A stretch of DNA of 64,000 nucleotides, from positions 89,813,087 to 89,877,086 of the forward strand of contig JARCOQ010000002.1 of assembly GCA_029207755.1 (NCBI GenBank), read 5' to 3'. How positions within the stretch are numbered: position 1 is the stretch's first letter; every line of letters begins with the position of its first letter. The notes under the pieces were generated by a model, which ran no database searches, was not told the DNA's origin, and saw only the letters and a program-made list of their open reading frames with translations. Positions 26,601-41,600 of this stretch are shown piece after piece. The DNA comes from Chamaea fasciata. Its lineage: Eukaryota; Chordata; Aves; Passeriformes; Sylviidae. Both the position numbers and the translations under genes were made by a program.

Positions 26601-29600
26601 GGGTGTCTACCAGGTGTTCTCTCTTCCCTTTCTTTCCTTCTCCCTGTAGTTTGGTATAAAAGACAAGGGAGGTTTGTACCAAAATCCAGTGGGTCTAACT
26701 GATCTGCAAGGCAAAATGATTTGGCCTGTGGACCAGGATGCACCCATCTACTTTGCAGTACAGACACAGCATTTGTTGGCAGTGGTGGTGTTCAGTAGCA
26801 GGAGGGTGACAAAAATACTCCTGCCTGCCTTAAGGGACAGGTTATACATAGATTGACTAAATGCTGCTCTATCAAAAGTTGTTGAGGAGTGTGAGCAAAG
26901 TTTGCTGTTGGTGGAAGCAGACACAATTCCATCAACTCTGCTGGACTCATACCTACCTGAGCTGTATCAATTTCCACTCATGGGAGAACAGCCCAAAAAT
27001 TCAGAATAGATCTGGAAATACTGACACAGCACATCACTGAAGTAGTATACACTAAATGTCCTGTGCAGCCAGAGGCAAGGAGCAAGAGAAGACAAAAGGG
27101 ACCAATATTATGCTGAGGGACTGTTTGAAGATAGGGTGGAAAATGGTGCTAAGACTGACAAACTGAAGCAGGGGTGTTTATACTGGTTTCAAGATGGGTG
27201 ATAATGGAGAAAGTAGATGAAGTTAGGGTAAGACTGTTTTCTAGAGCAGTACAGTAAGTTTTAATAAATATGTGAGAGGGGGAAAAGGACAATTAAAAAT
27301 GAAGAAAACAGTTTTGTGGCCCTGAGCTCATTTCATTTTCTTTTTTAAATTAAAAAAAAAATGCCGCTTACTGGGAGCTAATACAATTTTTTAGTGCAGC
27401 TGTTTAAGAATCAGGCAAGAGAAACATTGAAAGTGTATGAATTAGCAGCTGTGATTCATGTGTGTTCCATACTCTGAGTGAGCTTAATGAATTAGAAGTA
27501 GTCACTTTCCACTAAGTGTGAAGAACAAGGACGGAAGCACGACTATAGATTTCAAAGAAACTGAGAGGGAACATAGCAACAAGGCTTACTTCTCGCCTCA
27601 CATTACTTTTCAAGCTGTGGTTTCACACTGGGGATTCAGCTGATCTAGTAGAGATAAGCAACTCCTTTGTCTCTTCTTTTCACCCTTCTTGCACGGCAAT
27701 TTGGGTGACTGCATGGACCAATTGAAATGACCTAAAGAAAAGTAGTCTGCAGAGAAAAATGGTGATTTTTGCGACAGGATTGGTTCCCCAGTCCAGCAGG
27801 GATTGACACAGTGGAAAGGACAGCCTGAGGTTAGGATGGGAAGGCCAGGTGCTAGAAGAGAAACAGAAATGGTTGTTACAGCTCAGCCTGTCAAAGCAAT
27901 GAATGAACAACCAAGCCTTGGAGAATCTGACTGAAGTTTTTCAGCAGGTCTCCCTTCTGTGTCTTTGCTTTCATCACAGTTTTGTTATACTGCTGTTCTA
28001 TGGGGTCCCCACACATAGACATCTGTTTGGCAATTTACTTATTGATGGGTTTGTGTTTTCTCCCTGTTCCTTTGAGCATCAGCAGTGGGAACTAGAAGAA
28101 GAGCAAAGTTGGGAAGTAAGGAGGATACCCAGGGTGGGGAACAAGTGTTGGTGTTGTCTTCACTCTACACACCTGCCAGGACAGAAGGATACATAAATGA
28201 AGAGATAAAAGGAGAGTGGGTCAGGCTTGCACTGCACAGAATCACATGTACCTGGAAAGCTACCATATTTGGCTGATTCCTGGAATAGGGAGTTCTAGTT
28301 CAATTCCAAAAAATATTTAGGACATGAACAGAAAAGCAGAAGTTACTTAATTATTAAAATAATTAACAGGAAGTATGAGATCAGATTCTGTCACAAACAC
28401 CTGGTGTCATCGAAGATGTCACTTCCCTATTCCTTACTTGCCTGTGCCTTCTGAGTCCAAATCCTTAAATGCCTTAATGTGATTTAGTGCTGTTAGTATG
28501 AGTGACAATCTCTGCAGATAAGCAAGATCCAAAGAAACAGTGTGATTATATTACAAGCAGGGAAAAAACTTCAGTGGCTAAAATGTCACAGAACCTATGA
28601 GAGATCATTGATTTTTAAATCTAGTTTGATGGGAAGTATGGCATGTTCTGTTTTAAATAGGGCTAAAGTAATTATAGAGTAAATATAGATGGTGTTGGAG
28701 AGACAGCCTTTTACTTATGATACCTTTTGTCAGATACTGTCTTCCTTAATTTGACTAAACTATTTGAGCCAGTGTTAGTTTACCCACAGACAAATCCTGT
28801 AACTCTTGCAACAAGTAAGGATTCAAACCAGCAACACTGAGTGAACATTTGTCATCAAATTGAGAACTTGCGCATTATTTCAGATGGAGGGAAAACAGCC
28901 TTTCCATTCTGAAGCAGTGGAGGAAACCTCAGGGCATTTGCGTTCAGATTTCTGTCAGAATAACTTCAAAGCACAATCAACCAATGGGAATCACACTACA
29001 AATTATTTTTGTAAGTTTTTTGGCAGCATTTCGTGAAGTATTTGGCACCAGTTATATCCATTTCACACTGTTTACTGTCTAATCAAACCCTGCCTCAGGC
29101 CACCTACAGAACTCCTGTCTCTGTGCCCCCTGCATCTTCACAAAAGGTTAAGTATCTGTGATATACATTAACTTTTTTCCCTCGTGTTTTATTTCCTTTC
29201 AGGTTTTTTTTCCTTTTTTTTTCCTCTCTTTTAATTATGCATTCCAGTCGTTGGTGGGTTTTTCCTTGTTGCAGAGAAAGTTTTTGCTGAAGTGGCACCT
29301 CAGTAAGCTGTTGGGAAACAGTCTTGCTGTCCAGAAGAGAGCAAAGGAAGTTATGACAATAGATGGGTTTTATTTCAGACTTGAGGATTCTGCAGAGGTA
29401 CCTAATCTCTATGGAAGACGTCTTGCTGGAGAGTATAGTCTTGAATGCTTCTATTTTGGAAAGTTCAACAACTTGGTAGAAGGGGCAGACCAGTCTTTGT
29501 GCACCTGAATAGCTGGGCAGTGTGAAGTGGATACTTGACAAATGGACAAAAAGGTCTAAAAGCTACCCTAAGCAGCTGTAACTTGGGTGGTAGGAGATGA

Positions 29601-32600
29601 GACTTGGAGGCTGCTTTTGGATTGTAATGTGACCTACTTGCTTCTCTAACGCCTCACTAGCCAAATTGTGGAGAGAAGTTCTCTTTGCTCTTTGTATAGG
29701 GAATACAGATTGCTACAAAGCAAAATAGGAAGCAAATTAACCTGGCTGAGTGAGGGGTCCCTCATGATGAGAAGGAAATCTTGTGCAGGCAACACAGCAT
29801 TCATCTGAGCATAAATTCTATAACTACTGGTTCTATATATTTAAAATCATGAATTGCAGAACTGCTTCGTGCCCTGATACAGGTGAAAGGCCCCATGATG
29901 CAGTGTGAGATTTTCTATGTACCTAAAGTCTAGGGCTGAGTTTTTAAAAAAAGGAGAGGGGTTCTTGAGCCTTACTGAGATTTGCATTCTCAGGTTGTAA
30001 CAGTCGAAAACTGGCAAACAGTGAGTTACAGCCAATTATGGTTGATAGCAGTAATTTCTTCAAGGATAATGCAAACCCATAGCGTGGAAACATGAAAAAC
30101 ATTTATAAATGAGGTCTGGCCGTGCCCAAGACAAACATTCAGTCCTGAAGGAAAGAGGAAAAGGGAGAGTCATTATATGGAAATGAGGAAAGGGCATAAC
30201 GTGGGAGTTGTTGCTACTCTCTTAGATGTAACTAGGTAACTAAGAAAGTGCTTTTTAGAAATCACTGTTGCTAACACAAGGCGCTGAAATACTCCAGTGT
30301 CAGTGGCACTGCAGTCGCAGAATCACAGACTGGTTGAGGCCTCCTTGCCCAAGCAGGGCCACCAAGAGCCAGATGTCCGGAAACATGAGCAGCCTTCATA
30401 TAAACTGCATCTTTTATTTAGAGCTCAAAATGATTTTCATTAGATTCTGTGCCTTACAGTCTTACCTGACCTGGTACTCAAGCAAAAGAAAGAGAAGCCG
30501 TAAGCAGGCCCTTATTTCTGAAGTCTCCAGTGTTACCAATTACTTTAAAGTAAAGCAACAGTGAGAACATTTTCCTGGTGTTGACAGGGTCATTGTTATG
30601 TTTTCAGAAGGGCTATTTTTATACAGTGACTCATGTTAACGCCTGTTCTGATTTGGTGTTTTTCCATCTTCTCCAAAAATGCAGCAGGACTATTGCATAC
30701 CCTTTATGATTACACTAAATTCTGGATTTTACCACCATGGACTTTGGCCATAGAGTTGAAAATAGATGGTGGCCACAGTCACAATGTAGGCTTCCTTTGG
30801 CAGGGAGGCTGACATTGGTGTTTCTGCCCCTTCCATTGTACAGCTTTGAATTCTTACCTTCACATTGCTGTTCTCCTCAGTTGTTTCAAAGAGAGGCGTT
30901 GTGGGGGTGGCCCCAGAAAAACTGTTCTTATCATTTGGAGAGAAAAAGCCAAAAATAAAATGAACAACCTGGAGTTTAGGGGGGTTGTTTGCTTGGGTTA
31001 GTTTTTTTGAGGACACTTTTAAAATTATGCTCTCTTAGGTATCCAGACTAAGTGGTGTAGTGTCTGTTTTATCGGGGTAATAGTAAGCTCCAGCTGCAGG
31101 TGGGAGAGGAGCACCTTAGCCCCATGAACAGGATTCTTATACCCATGTTTGGTGTCACTCTGCCTTGAAATAAAAGCATGCACTCTTAGATCTTGCAACA
31201 CTGTTGTGGAAGCAAATAATTGCATTTAATGCATCAGAAGACTTGTTTCTAGCATGTACATGTATTTGTGTGAAAAGGGTTGGGGCTGTAGAGCTTAAGT
31301 CTTTTCTGTTAAAGCACAGCTCTGTCTCCTGGGCAGCAAGAGAAAGATCTCTGGAACTGAGCTGAAATAAGCAAGCCAGGACCTGCCTGGGGAGACTGGC
31401 CTGATGCCTTGCTTCCCATCTGAAAGGGTGGAGATGTGTAGATGTTAGGCACTTCCCAGTCTCTCCTGTTTCTTCCTCTTTACCTGAGATCTCTGCTGAG
31501 CTGTACTTTGGGTGGCACATGACACATAACTCATGGGTGAGTTACAGCTCTGGGATGTAGCTCATACTACATGTTTGACCTGTAGTGGCAGCAGATAAAA
31601 GATGTATTTTACAGAAGGACCATTCATGTTACTAGGGCACCACAGGCTGCCAGTCTCCTGCTGCCAGGCCCTTGACTATTCTTGACTTCTTATTCTTACT
31701 CTTGACTTCTTCCATCCCAGCCATGATGGCTGATACGTGGAAACCAGACAGAAAGTTTGGTGGGTCACAAAGAAGAGAGGTGGAAATATATTAACGTTTT
31801 CTTGATGGGAACAGTCACAGAGGTTGGAATTTTTGAAGCTACGTTTGTGATGTTTGGTCTCTTGTGGAGGTCAGAGCTTCTGCAGCCTTTGTCTTCCTTT
31901 TGCCTGCACTGGGACATTACTACTGGGCAGATGGGTTAGAGAGCTTGGTGAAGTCAGTGTCTGTGAAGCAACCTGTCCAGAGGATGTTTATGTCCAACGT
32001 GTACTTGTTGATAGCTTTTTACTTTATAAGCAAATTGCTCCTGCTTTTATTTTCAGCAGTAATTAGGAAGCAGATCTAAAGGAGAAGGGCTGACCACACT
32101 TAAATGTTGACCTTTTTAGTCAGAATCCAAGCTGAAAATTTAACACTTACATAATTCTGTGGCGATTTTTGCCACTCTAGTGGTAACAGTTAAATAATTT
32201 CCTGTGTTTTGATCCTGTGAACAGTGTGTGACTTTTTGGATGGTGAGAAGTTTATTGAGCCTGAAATTGAAGGTGGCTTGTTGAGAAATCAGCAAAACAG
32301 TAACAGAGAATCTTTGCCAACTCCTTCTTAGCAAGCCTCAAAGCATTTCTCTTGGCATTTTGTAGAATCCTGAAAATACAATTCAACACTTCTAGTAGAA
32401 AGAAGATGAGTTGCACACTTTTAACAGAGTCCCTGTATAGGATTTTCATTTTCCCTGACATCTGGGGGTCATTAGACCTTAGTACATCACAGAAGACTGA
32501 AAAGATTCTGAAAACATTGAAGAGTTGAGTGCTCACATGAGAAATAATGTGCATCTATATCAGTTTAGGTGCAGCTTGAATATTTAACTGAGAAAACTTC

Positions 32601-35600
32601 TCATCAGTGTTCTTTGAAAAGGGGCTGCCATTTAAGTAGATTCTTTTTCTCAAAGTGTAAGATAATTCATCCTTCATTCTTGATTAATCTTTTCTCTGAA
32701 TGTAAATATATTGTCATTGTATTTACAGAAGCCAGCTGTAAGAAAAAAAATGAGTATGGAAAAAAAATTAAAAGATAATCATACAAGAATGAGTAATGTT
32801 AGAACCTGTGAGCATATGTCTTTATTTTAGAATGGTGGTATCGGCAGGTTTAGTAAACCTGGAGAAGAGCTACTGATCAGCAAGTGATTTTGTATAACAG
32901 AAACAAATGAGAAAGACAGGGAAAGAAGAGTTAAATTTCTGTTAATAGCCTCCTGTTTTAAATCACTTGGCTACATACTTTTTGGAATGAAGCTTGTGGT
33001 GGGACAGTGCCTTGGAGTTTCACTTATCTGCTGTTCAACCTTCATTGAACCAATGCAGAGTTAGTTTGAATTTGGAAGTTACTTTTACAAAAGTAAATTC
33101 TATATCACTTTTCTAGCACTCAGCTTATTCATCAGAGGTTAAGGAGAAAATGCCTTTGCCACCACTGACATGGAACAATTAGACTGATAGCCATGAGTAT
33201 GGAAGCTCCTATTTATTGTCCTGGTAGTGCCAAAACAGTTTTTCTTGCCAGAGTCTGGATTATCCTGTTGGTGGTTAAATACATCTGCACATTCTTGTGA
33301 AGTACATGGAATAAAGGGGAAATAATGAAAGAAATGTTTGGAATATTTTATTACATACCCCTAAATTATTCTCCTCAAGTCCTGGTTGAAGTTCAGTTTG
33401 TGTTCCGAGCACAAATGGGCACCCATCTGAATACTTAGACTACTTAGATTTATTTTTATTTTAACTGCATTTCTTTGGCTTGTCTTTTCCAAACGAAACC
33501 TTAAAAAAACAAAGAGGGAACAAGGACCATAGTGGGTTCTGAGCTCATCACTGTGATGAAATATTTCAAGCTAAAGAAACATTTCAAAGCTCAACCCCAA
33601 AAGATGCCAAGCATATCACTCTCATGTCAGAATTGAAAATTAATGTAAGTGTAAGCTGCTGCTTCTACTTCTTTGCTGATGCTCTCATAATTTAGGCTGA
33701 ATATTTACATGGTGGATTTCAGTAACTGGAGCATATTTGCCAGAAGCAATTGATTCTTCTGGTAAATGACAGCAGTGCAATTGATTGCACTGGACAGTCC
33801 AGATCAAACTGAATCATGGTGTGTGCCTGTTTCTGTTGTTTATACATGCCTGTATCGATCCAATCCAAACATCTGTAATAAGAGGAGAAGACAAAGTAGT
33901 CTCTTCTCTTGCACATTCTATTGACCAATTTAATTTGGAATACAGGGTATTTTCCAATCTCACTGAAGATAGTGTTACAGGGAAATTGCTCCTCTTGCAT
34001 AAAAGAGAATTATACTGTGCATATGCTTTCATAATTAGGTGAGAAGTTATTTAGACAAAAAAAAAAAAATTAAGCACTCATGCAATGCATAAATTTTTCC
34101 TCATTCAATGCCCCAACTACCATTTTTACAGCACTTGAATTAGTGACTTGAAACCCAGCATGAAGATGGAAAAAAAAGCTTTTTTTTTCTGGCCATGAAG
34201 TTTAGTATTTTTTTAAGAATGTGATACAATTGTCAGCTTCAGCCAATCTCCCATTCTTCCATGCAGCACAGCTGCATTTTCTGCTGCTTCCCTGTGTTGG
34301 TGCAAGCAGTCATGTGACTTGTAAGGCCTCACCAGGCTGACTGTTCTGACATGCAAGGTTAGATTCACATCACATCAGCAAAATGATGCTGCTCTCACTG
34401 TTTGGCTGCGCTTTGTTGATGCAAAGTAGGGAACAATAATGCATGAGCAGGTACCACGAGAGGAATGGCAATGCCCTTTGCAGTCTGGTTTTAGAGTAAT
34501 GGATGTCGATTTTCCCCCCTCTTGCAAAGTGTCGTGGCACCCTTCTTTGAGCATCCAGGGTGTGATGTGTGGGTGGTACACCAATGGGTGCTGGTTGAGT
34601 TGTAGGGTGCTCCTTGTAAGAGCAAAAAGTACTTTTTCTAGTGCCTGTGGTGTTCATGTGTTGGCCATGTCCTGCATTGGCAGAATGCCTTCGAGGAGGC
34701 ACAGGGTGACTGAATGATCCTCTACTCTTCCCTCTAGGGTTTTGTCCCTAGATTCCAATTCCTTCCCCTACCTCATGCCATCAGCAGCAGCTTTATCTCT
34801 TGGAGGGTTGTCTTCATGCTCAGTCACTGACCAGATCAGCTGCTATCAAAAAGTACCTTGAGATGAGCTAATGTTTCTTTCCTTTTCAAATGACAAAATG
34901 CATGTATAATACTATGCTGCTTCTGATTCTGAATAAAAGGAAATCAGGTGTTTGGAATTGCTAAACCACTGCCATACAAGACCACTAAAATAACAGCAGC
35001 TCTTAAATAGCATGAAAATAGAAGCAAATATGATTCAAATTTTTTTTTTTCCTTCTATAGGAATATTTTTACCCGAAATACTTGGGTGAGTTGCAGCTTT
35101 TATTTTTGCTTTGTGGGAGTGCTGGTATGTGTCTGACATTGGAGCTTGTCGCAGCTGAAGTCTCTGATAAGGAAAGTGATGGAAATCTGATTGCAATAAA
35201 CATGCATTGCTAACTTTTAAGATAGACATCATGTTCCTTATTGTATTTTGAGGTGTGTGCTTTTACTTATGTGTATATTTGCTGACAGAGATGCTTTATG
35301 TGTTTTCTGCATGTTAAAATCTTGATGTTGCATAAATATCTGTGACTTGCAGTGTTATGAAATAATTTGTAGTTTTCTACCTTTTTCCCTTTTTAATTAA
35401 GTTAGTTATTAACTAATGTCATTAAAAAAAAAAAAAGGTGCCTGATTGAACTACTGGCTTATTCTATTGACTGTATCATAGCCATGGCATCATACTGTTT
35501 CCTGTTCATGTTTATTATATTTTACTTAAGATCAAAAATGCCACAGTGAGAGAAAAAAATGTGCTTTTTAGATATTTTAAGAAGTTTAGTTGGTCAAATT

Positions 35601-38600
35601 GGAGTACCTACTACCATAGTTTTAGGATCATAATAGCATCTGGTTAAGTGGTCATGCTCTTCAAATAGCTTTTAACTGCTATGCATCAAAGCTAACACAT
35701 TTTAATGAACTTCAGAATTTTAAGGCATCTGGGAGATGATATTATTGCATAGATTTTTGCATCCACCTTCCAAATCCTTGCAGGCCAGGTATCATTTTAT
35801 GTGCTTTGAAAGCTGTTCTTCACCATTGTAACAATAACAATTTCATTTTCTGTTTTTCAGCTTGTATTAAGAAATATGGGTCGCCGTATAGCAGAAATCC
35901 AGATTTCCTTACATGTGTTCATAGTAAGCATTCTTGGTTTTTATATTGTAGTTAAATGTTCTCTCATTCTGCCTGAAGGTGTGGGATTAGCTATCTCTGT
36001 TTTTGGGAGTATTTCAATACTGGTCTTCATATTCTCTAGGCTTAAGACTCCATCCTACTAAACAAAAATCTTTCCCATTTTATAACCAAATGCCATCTTG
36101 CTGTCATGTTTTAGTGCTTTGATATTTTATAATGCAAGCTTCTTTCCCACCAGTTTCCTAAGGCTTGAATAATATGAGAAACAGGAGGGACAAGAAATAG
36201 GAAGTACCATAAGGCTGTGCACTATGTGTGCCCCCTCATTTTCTACTCTCTTGTATGCTAGTTTTGGCTCACCCCATTAAGGAACCTCAAGAAAAGTTTA
36301 AAGTCAAACCAGGCTTTGTCAGCCTTCTTTGCATTACGAGATGTTTCATGCATCATGTGACTATGCTTTGAATATTGCTTCCTTTAAAACCTCAAATCGG
36401 TTTTGAAGCCAAACTGATGACTTTGTAGAGGGTGAAGGGGTTTTTGTCCTTCACTAACACTAGAGAAGAGAATTTAATGAATTCTTCTAATATATTTCTA
36501 GTTGCCTTTGAAGCTTAGCAGTGCTAAAGGTAGAAAACTGCATAAGTATTCTGAATAAGTCCTATGAGCAGTTTAAATGTGGAGAAAATCAGATGTATGT
36601 GTATTTATTTTCTTTTTAGCCCTGGGTTTCAGTCTTTTATTGTGATCAAGTTTAATTAGTCATGTGTTCATACAAGTGTTACCAAAGTAAGATCAGTATT
36701 TAGTCAACTTTTCTAATTTATATACTGCATTAAAACAAGCTTTTTAAAGAGTGAATTCCAAGGTTAATAAGTGGTATGTGAAGAATTTCCCTCACATATT
36801 GCAGCAGTATCACTTATGGATGTTGTGTCCTTTGAACTGGGAATTCTCAGACCTGCGGAACCTGTGTTGCCTGCAGTATGCCAGCTAGTCCAAAGTGGGA
36901 CATGAGGCTGAGTGCTTACATTTACTTGTACCTGTGGCACAGCAAAGAGGCAGGAGTTTCTGTTGAAAATGGTGATATTGACTGGGAACAATTGTTCCAA
37001 ACAGCTTATCAGTGTCTCAAAAATGAGAGTCTAAAGGGTAGTGATGAAAAAATCTGAAAAAAATAAAAGCTGAATAATTGTTTTTAGGGATTTCTGCCCA
37101 TTGCAGATGCAGTGGTTTGGAAAGAAAATGATAATATTTTCCCCCATTAAAATATTAAAAGGTTTTTAAATGGCTGAGCTTTGGCTAGCTGTCATCAATT
37201 CACAGGAGAAGTAACAGAGAAGGAGCCTGAAACGCGCTTGGAAGAATGACAGGCTCTGTGCTTGGCCAATTCTAGTGTGCCTCCTAATTTTTCACAGATG
37301 CTACCAAAAGACTATGTAGCTCTATGGGTTTGTGCCTGCAAGACACTTCTAAACTTTGTTTCTTAACAGCCTTTCTCTTCTCAAAACATGGTGGTGGAAG
37401 GTTCTTTTAACCTGGTGCACAAAGATATTGAACAGCCTAAGGGCTGGAGGGTGATTAACTAGTTTATACTGGAAATAAGGTAGAAATTTTAAATATGACA
37501 GTGATTAGATAGCTTAGACAGAATATGTGAGGATTCCTAATTTCATAAACTCTTGAGATCAGGTTATAGCTAGGATTCAGCTCCAGATTCAGTGTGTGAA
37601 TAGGTATTTCCAGCACGGGTGCTTACATGAGCAGTATTCCCATCAGAGTTAGCAGAGAGTTAATCTCCTCTGCTTCTAGAGGGATTCCCCCAACCAAACT
37701 GTCTGCTCTGGGGAGACCTGAGTCCCTCTATGGACTCTGTTTATTGTCCTATCTCCACTGATTGCAGTGAGTATAATTGCTTTGCAGATAGATGCTTACT
37801 TAACACACAGATACCTACAGTTTCTCTGCATATCTGGATCTTTTTCTAAAAGAGATCCTGCAGGTCATCTAGGAATTAAGGATTTGGTTTTGCAAGGCTT
37901 TGAAAAACACTACAGGACTTTTTGGGAAATGAAGCTTCACATGGCCTTACAAAACACAATGAGATTTTTGTTAGGTCATGTGTGCCTGCTTTTTACTATT
38001 AAATTACTGAGTGGAATATTATTTGCAGCCTAGTATTTTCTGAAGTTTCATTATGAACCATTTTGTGGGTATCAAAAAATAAATTCTCAGAACAAAGTAG
38101 TGAACTGAAAGTGACAGTCAGTGGGCATAAGCAAAGTCTTATTTCCATACAGATTTCAAAGATGGAATTGGTTGTTCTATTCTCTGTCTGCGCTTACGAG
38201 CTTCATAGGTGCTATCAGACACAGCTCAGAGCGCGTGAAAAAGTCATGCTCATCACTACTTGTAACAGCTTTACTAAAATCTGTCATGTAAATGAATGGA
38301 AACAAAAGCTCTGTCTTTTTCTTTTGCAATGGTTTCAATCAGGAGCACCTTCTATGAAGCCAGTAGAATTACACAACTGTGAAGCCACCAGAAGATTATA
38401 GGAGTGTGCCTTATGTTCTCAAACTCTTGTGGCAGGAGGGAGCAATCAATCAGCACAGGGTTGATGTGATAGAAATCTCTGTGGTTGATATCCATGGATT
38501 GTTACCCTGATGGGCATGGGCAGTGTTACTACCATCTGGCTCTGCAAGGCATGTCAGAATCCAGTTTAAGGGGAAGAATCAGAAATTTGTGGATACATCA

Positions 38601-41600
38601 GATAAGTTGTGCATAACCCTGTTGACTTGATTTGCTTATCAAATGACTGAAAACGCTGCCATATTTAGGAGGCTTGGTGAGTGCTGCTAAAAAAGAAAAT
38701 TGGCTTACTATACCTAAACCATTTTGTTTAATGTACACATTCTGATCTGTCTAGGAAAAGGAACATCCTGGACAGACATGCTTTATTGTGGCTCATTGCC
38801 ACCTTAACCTGGCCTCTCCTTCCCCAGCTCCTCCACCTCCAGCAGTGTGTCAGCTGGGCAGTGATTTACTGGGAGCTGTTCTGGCAGGTTGATGCTAAGA
38901 CAGCCCATGTAGCTGTGTTTTGTTTTGTGTGGCCTGGCCTCTTTGACTGTGGCTTTGCCCCAGCCCTGCACATCTGGAAGGTTTCATCTGAACATTGGGA
39001 AATGCTTTTGCACTGTGAGAGTTGAACCAGAACTGCCACAGGTTGCCCAGGGAGCTTGTGGAGTCACCATCCCTGGGATAATCAAAAGCCTTCTGGCCCT
39101 GATCCTGAGCAACTGGCTGCAGGTGGCCCTGCTTGAGCAGGGAGGTGGCACAAGTGACCTCCAGAGATGCCTGCCAACCTCAACCACCTGAGATTTAAAT
39201 CCAAGACAGTCAGTGCAAACAAAAGTGCTGTTCAGTGCTTTATGAGATTTCAAATGGAGCTGCTACTGCCTGCACTCACAGAAGTGTTAAAGTTCTTTTA
39301 AAGCAGCTCATCATTTCAGAATCACACAGAGGAAGCTAAGAAGAGATATGTAGAAGTAGAATAATTCTGACAAAAGTAGGAGTCTTAACTTTCCTCAGTT
39401 TGAGAGGTCTCATAGGGCTGCTAATCTATGAAGAGTTCCTCTCCTAAAAGCCTCCCTGCCATGCCTGTCAGAGTATCAAGAGTACTGGACTCAGCAGAAC
39501 CAGTGCATGGAAACCAGTGCAGGTCTTTTCTGCTGCTGCGCACTTAACGTGTACACACTGGGCACTTTCAAATGCTGGGAGGAGATATGTGAAAAGAAAG
39601 GCTCTTGGACTGGTGAGCTTTGCAATCTGCAGAATGAGATTCTGCACTGTTCCTCTTGGTAAAAGTTGTAGAAACAGTTAATACATTCATGTTTTTGAAG
39701 ACCACTGATCTAGAACACTGGTGTCAGCAGGTTACTACTACATGATAGATACCAACACACTTTTTTGTGGAAACAAGGGTATTCTCTCATCCTTCCTTTA
39801 GCTACCTCTGTGAAGCACTGTCCCTGGGTGTTGTGCAGGTAAGTGGGTAGGTGAATTTGGACAGGTGACTACAGTCGGTGAGTACTTACATGATACCTTG
39901 AGATTTATTCCTTCAGTTGTTCCCAAAGTGTGGTGACTACTTCCTTGCTTCTTTCCAATAAGAAAACTCGTTGCCATATCCTGGAACTCGGCTTAAAAAT
40001 CCCCATAGGAACATTGTGCTCTTTGTAAACTGGATTAATGGTTTGCTATTCCTTGGCTGTTGATAGATGGGTATTCCTTTTTTAAATTTCATTCAGTGTA
40101 ATAGAGGAGATCTAACAAAAATTCAATTTATAAACTTTTGTTAGCCAGAAACATATCAGCCCTGGTAAGATCCTCTGTTGAGCTACCAAAAGTGATTGAA
40201 AAGAGTGCCCATCCTTTCTTGAGTACTTTAGTTGATACTGCTTTTTTTTTTTTTTTTTTTTTTTTCCCCAAAAATTAGAGTAGAAAAATAAGCTACTTTG
40301 AGTTGTTTCCTCCATGAGGTGTCCTTCAGATATGGGGGTGGTAGCTCACTCCCTTTTTCAATGAAGTGAATTCCACTGCATGTGCTCTAGCAAAATTCCT
40401 GGCACAGCTTGTTTGGCACGTGAGCACTAAGGATTAGCTTATAGTTTTGCTAGGTGCAAGTATTTTTGAGTGATTCCCCAATACTGTTTAAGCTTCCCAT
40501 CTTCTAATGAGAGTGAAACACCTGGTCGTCAATGACTTCAATGTATTGTTCTGTTTTGTTTTGGTTTTTTTATTCCTTGTGTAAATCAGATTTGCCAAAC
40601 CAATGTTCTCCCAATCCTTGTCACGAAGAAGGGACCATCAAATGCGAGGATCTCAAGGGGGATTTCTATTGTGAATGCAAGCGTGGCTGGCAGGGAAAAA
40701 AATGTGAAAAAGGTAATTTCCTTTCATTATCTTTTATTCTTTAGCAAAGATATTTTGGGTTTTGTTGTATTCTGAAATGGTCACTGATACTGTGCTGCAC
40801 AATTCGAAAGTCACAGAACTGAACCTGGATTACACACTGTTTGTGTTTTTATCCTTCTGGGAAACAGGTAGTTTTTTCACATCAACATTTTTATGACTCT
40901 AATGGAGCTCAGCTTGGTCTTGGCAAGGTAATCCAGGAAGTTACTCTCCAGTTTTCTGCTGCACCCTTCTAAAAGCAGCAGCAGAAAGAGAGTAGTAGTG
41001 GCTTTTCAAGCAGTACTGCATCAGCTGCTGCTGTGAACCCTGGTGGAACAGATCACAGACTGCAGAGCCAGAGAAGCTGGCCCATCTTCCCATCTAGCAT
41101 CCCTGCAGTGGGAGCAATGACCTTCAGTCAGCAAGCTGAGGTCTGTCTGATGACACACAAACTGATAAAATTAGTCTGTTAAAGCTTCCTCGTTAGTAGG
41201 ACTTTATTCCATGTCCAATTAATTCCACATATTCCATTGGTGTATTTCCATCGCCTCAAAAGAGAATTTCAGACAGAAACTATTTGTGCAAGAACTTCCA
41301 GCTGCCCACAGAGTTTTCTCTACAAGTTATCTTCCTTCCTCTTGTTTTCTGGTTTCTGTGGGGTTTTTTGTTGGGTTTTTTTTGTTGTTGTTTTTTTGTT
41401 TTGTTTGGGTTTTTGTTTTGTTTTGTTTTGTTTTTTGCCTGCAGGGCTTTTTGTCAGGGCCAATGCTCTTTTGCTTGCCAATAGTAAGTAATGACTAGAA
41501 ATCATATCCAGCCAGTCCAGAATTGTGGCAACCAAGACAGCAGGAGATCCAAGCCTTTCCTTCTCATGTAAATACTTTGATGAGTTTATAGGATCACTCA

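Larger units (their letters stand above)
21174..35060 (+). other. GAS6: GAS6 intron 2 (13.9 kb)
   Basis: This is the largest intron, phase 0, between the Gla exon and the 25-nt exon 3. It holds two degraded CR1 fragments (25611-25770 and 30319-30390), a T/G-rich tract at 24581-24614, and otherwise unassigned AT-rich sequence. A GC-richer patch at 34370-34720 holds a 110-codon antisense frame with no recognised family. No further GAS6 exon is seen. Confidence 0.85.
35924..40589 (+). other. GAS6: GAS6 intron 4 (4.7 kb)
   Basis: Phase 1, with a GTAAGC donor and an AATCAG acceptor. It contains a sense-oriented CR1 fragment (38962-39195) and a 24-T homopolymer (40242-40265). The rest is unassigned AT-rich sequence. 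Confidence 0.9.

Noticed and set aside
41237..41498. Phe-rich ORFs in three frames
   Set aside because: They are translations of the T/G simple repeat at 41361-41436.
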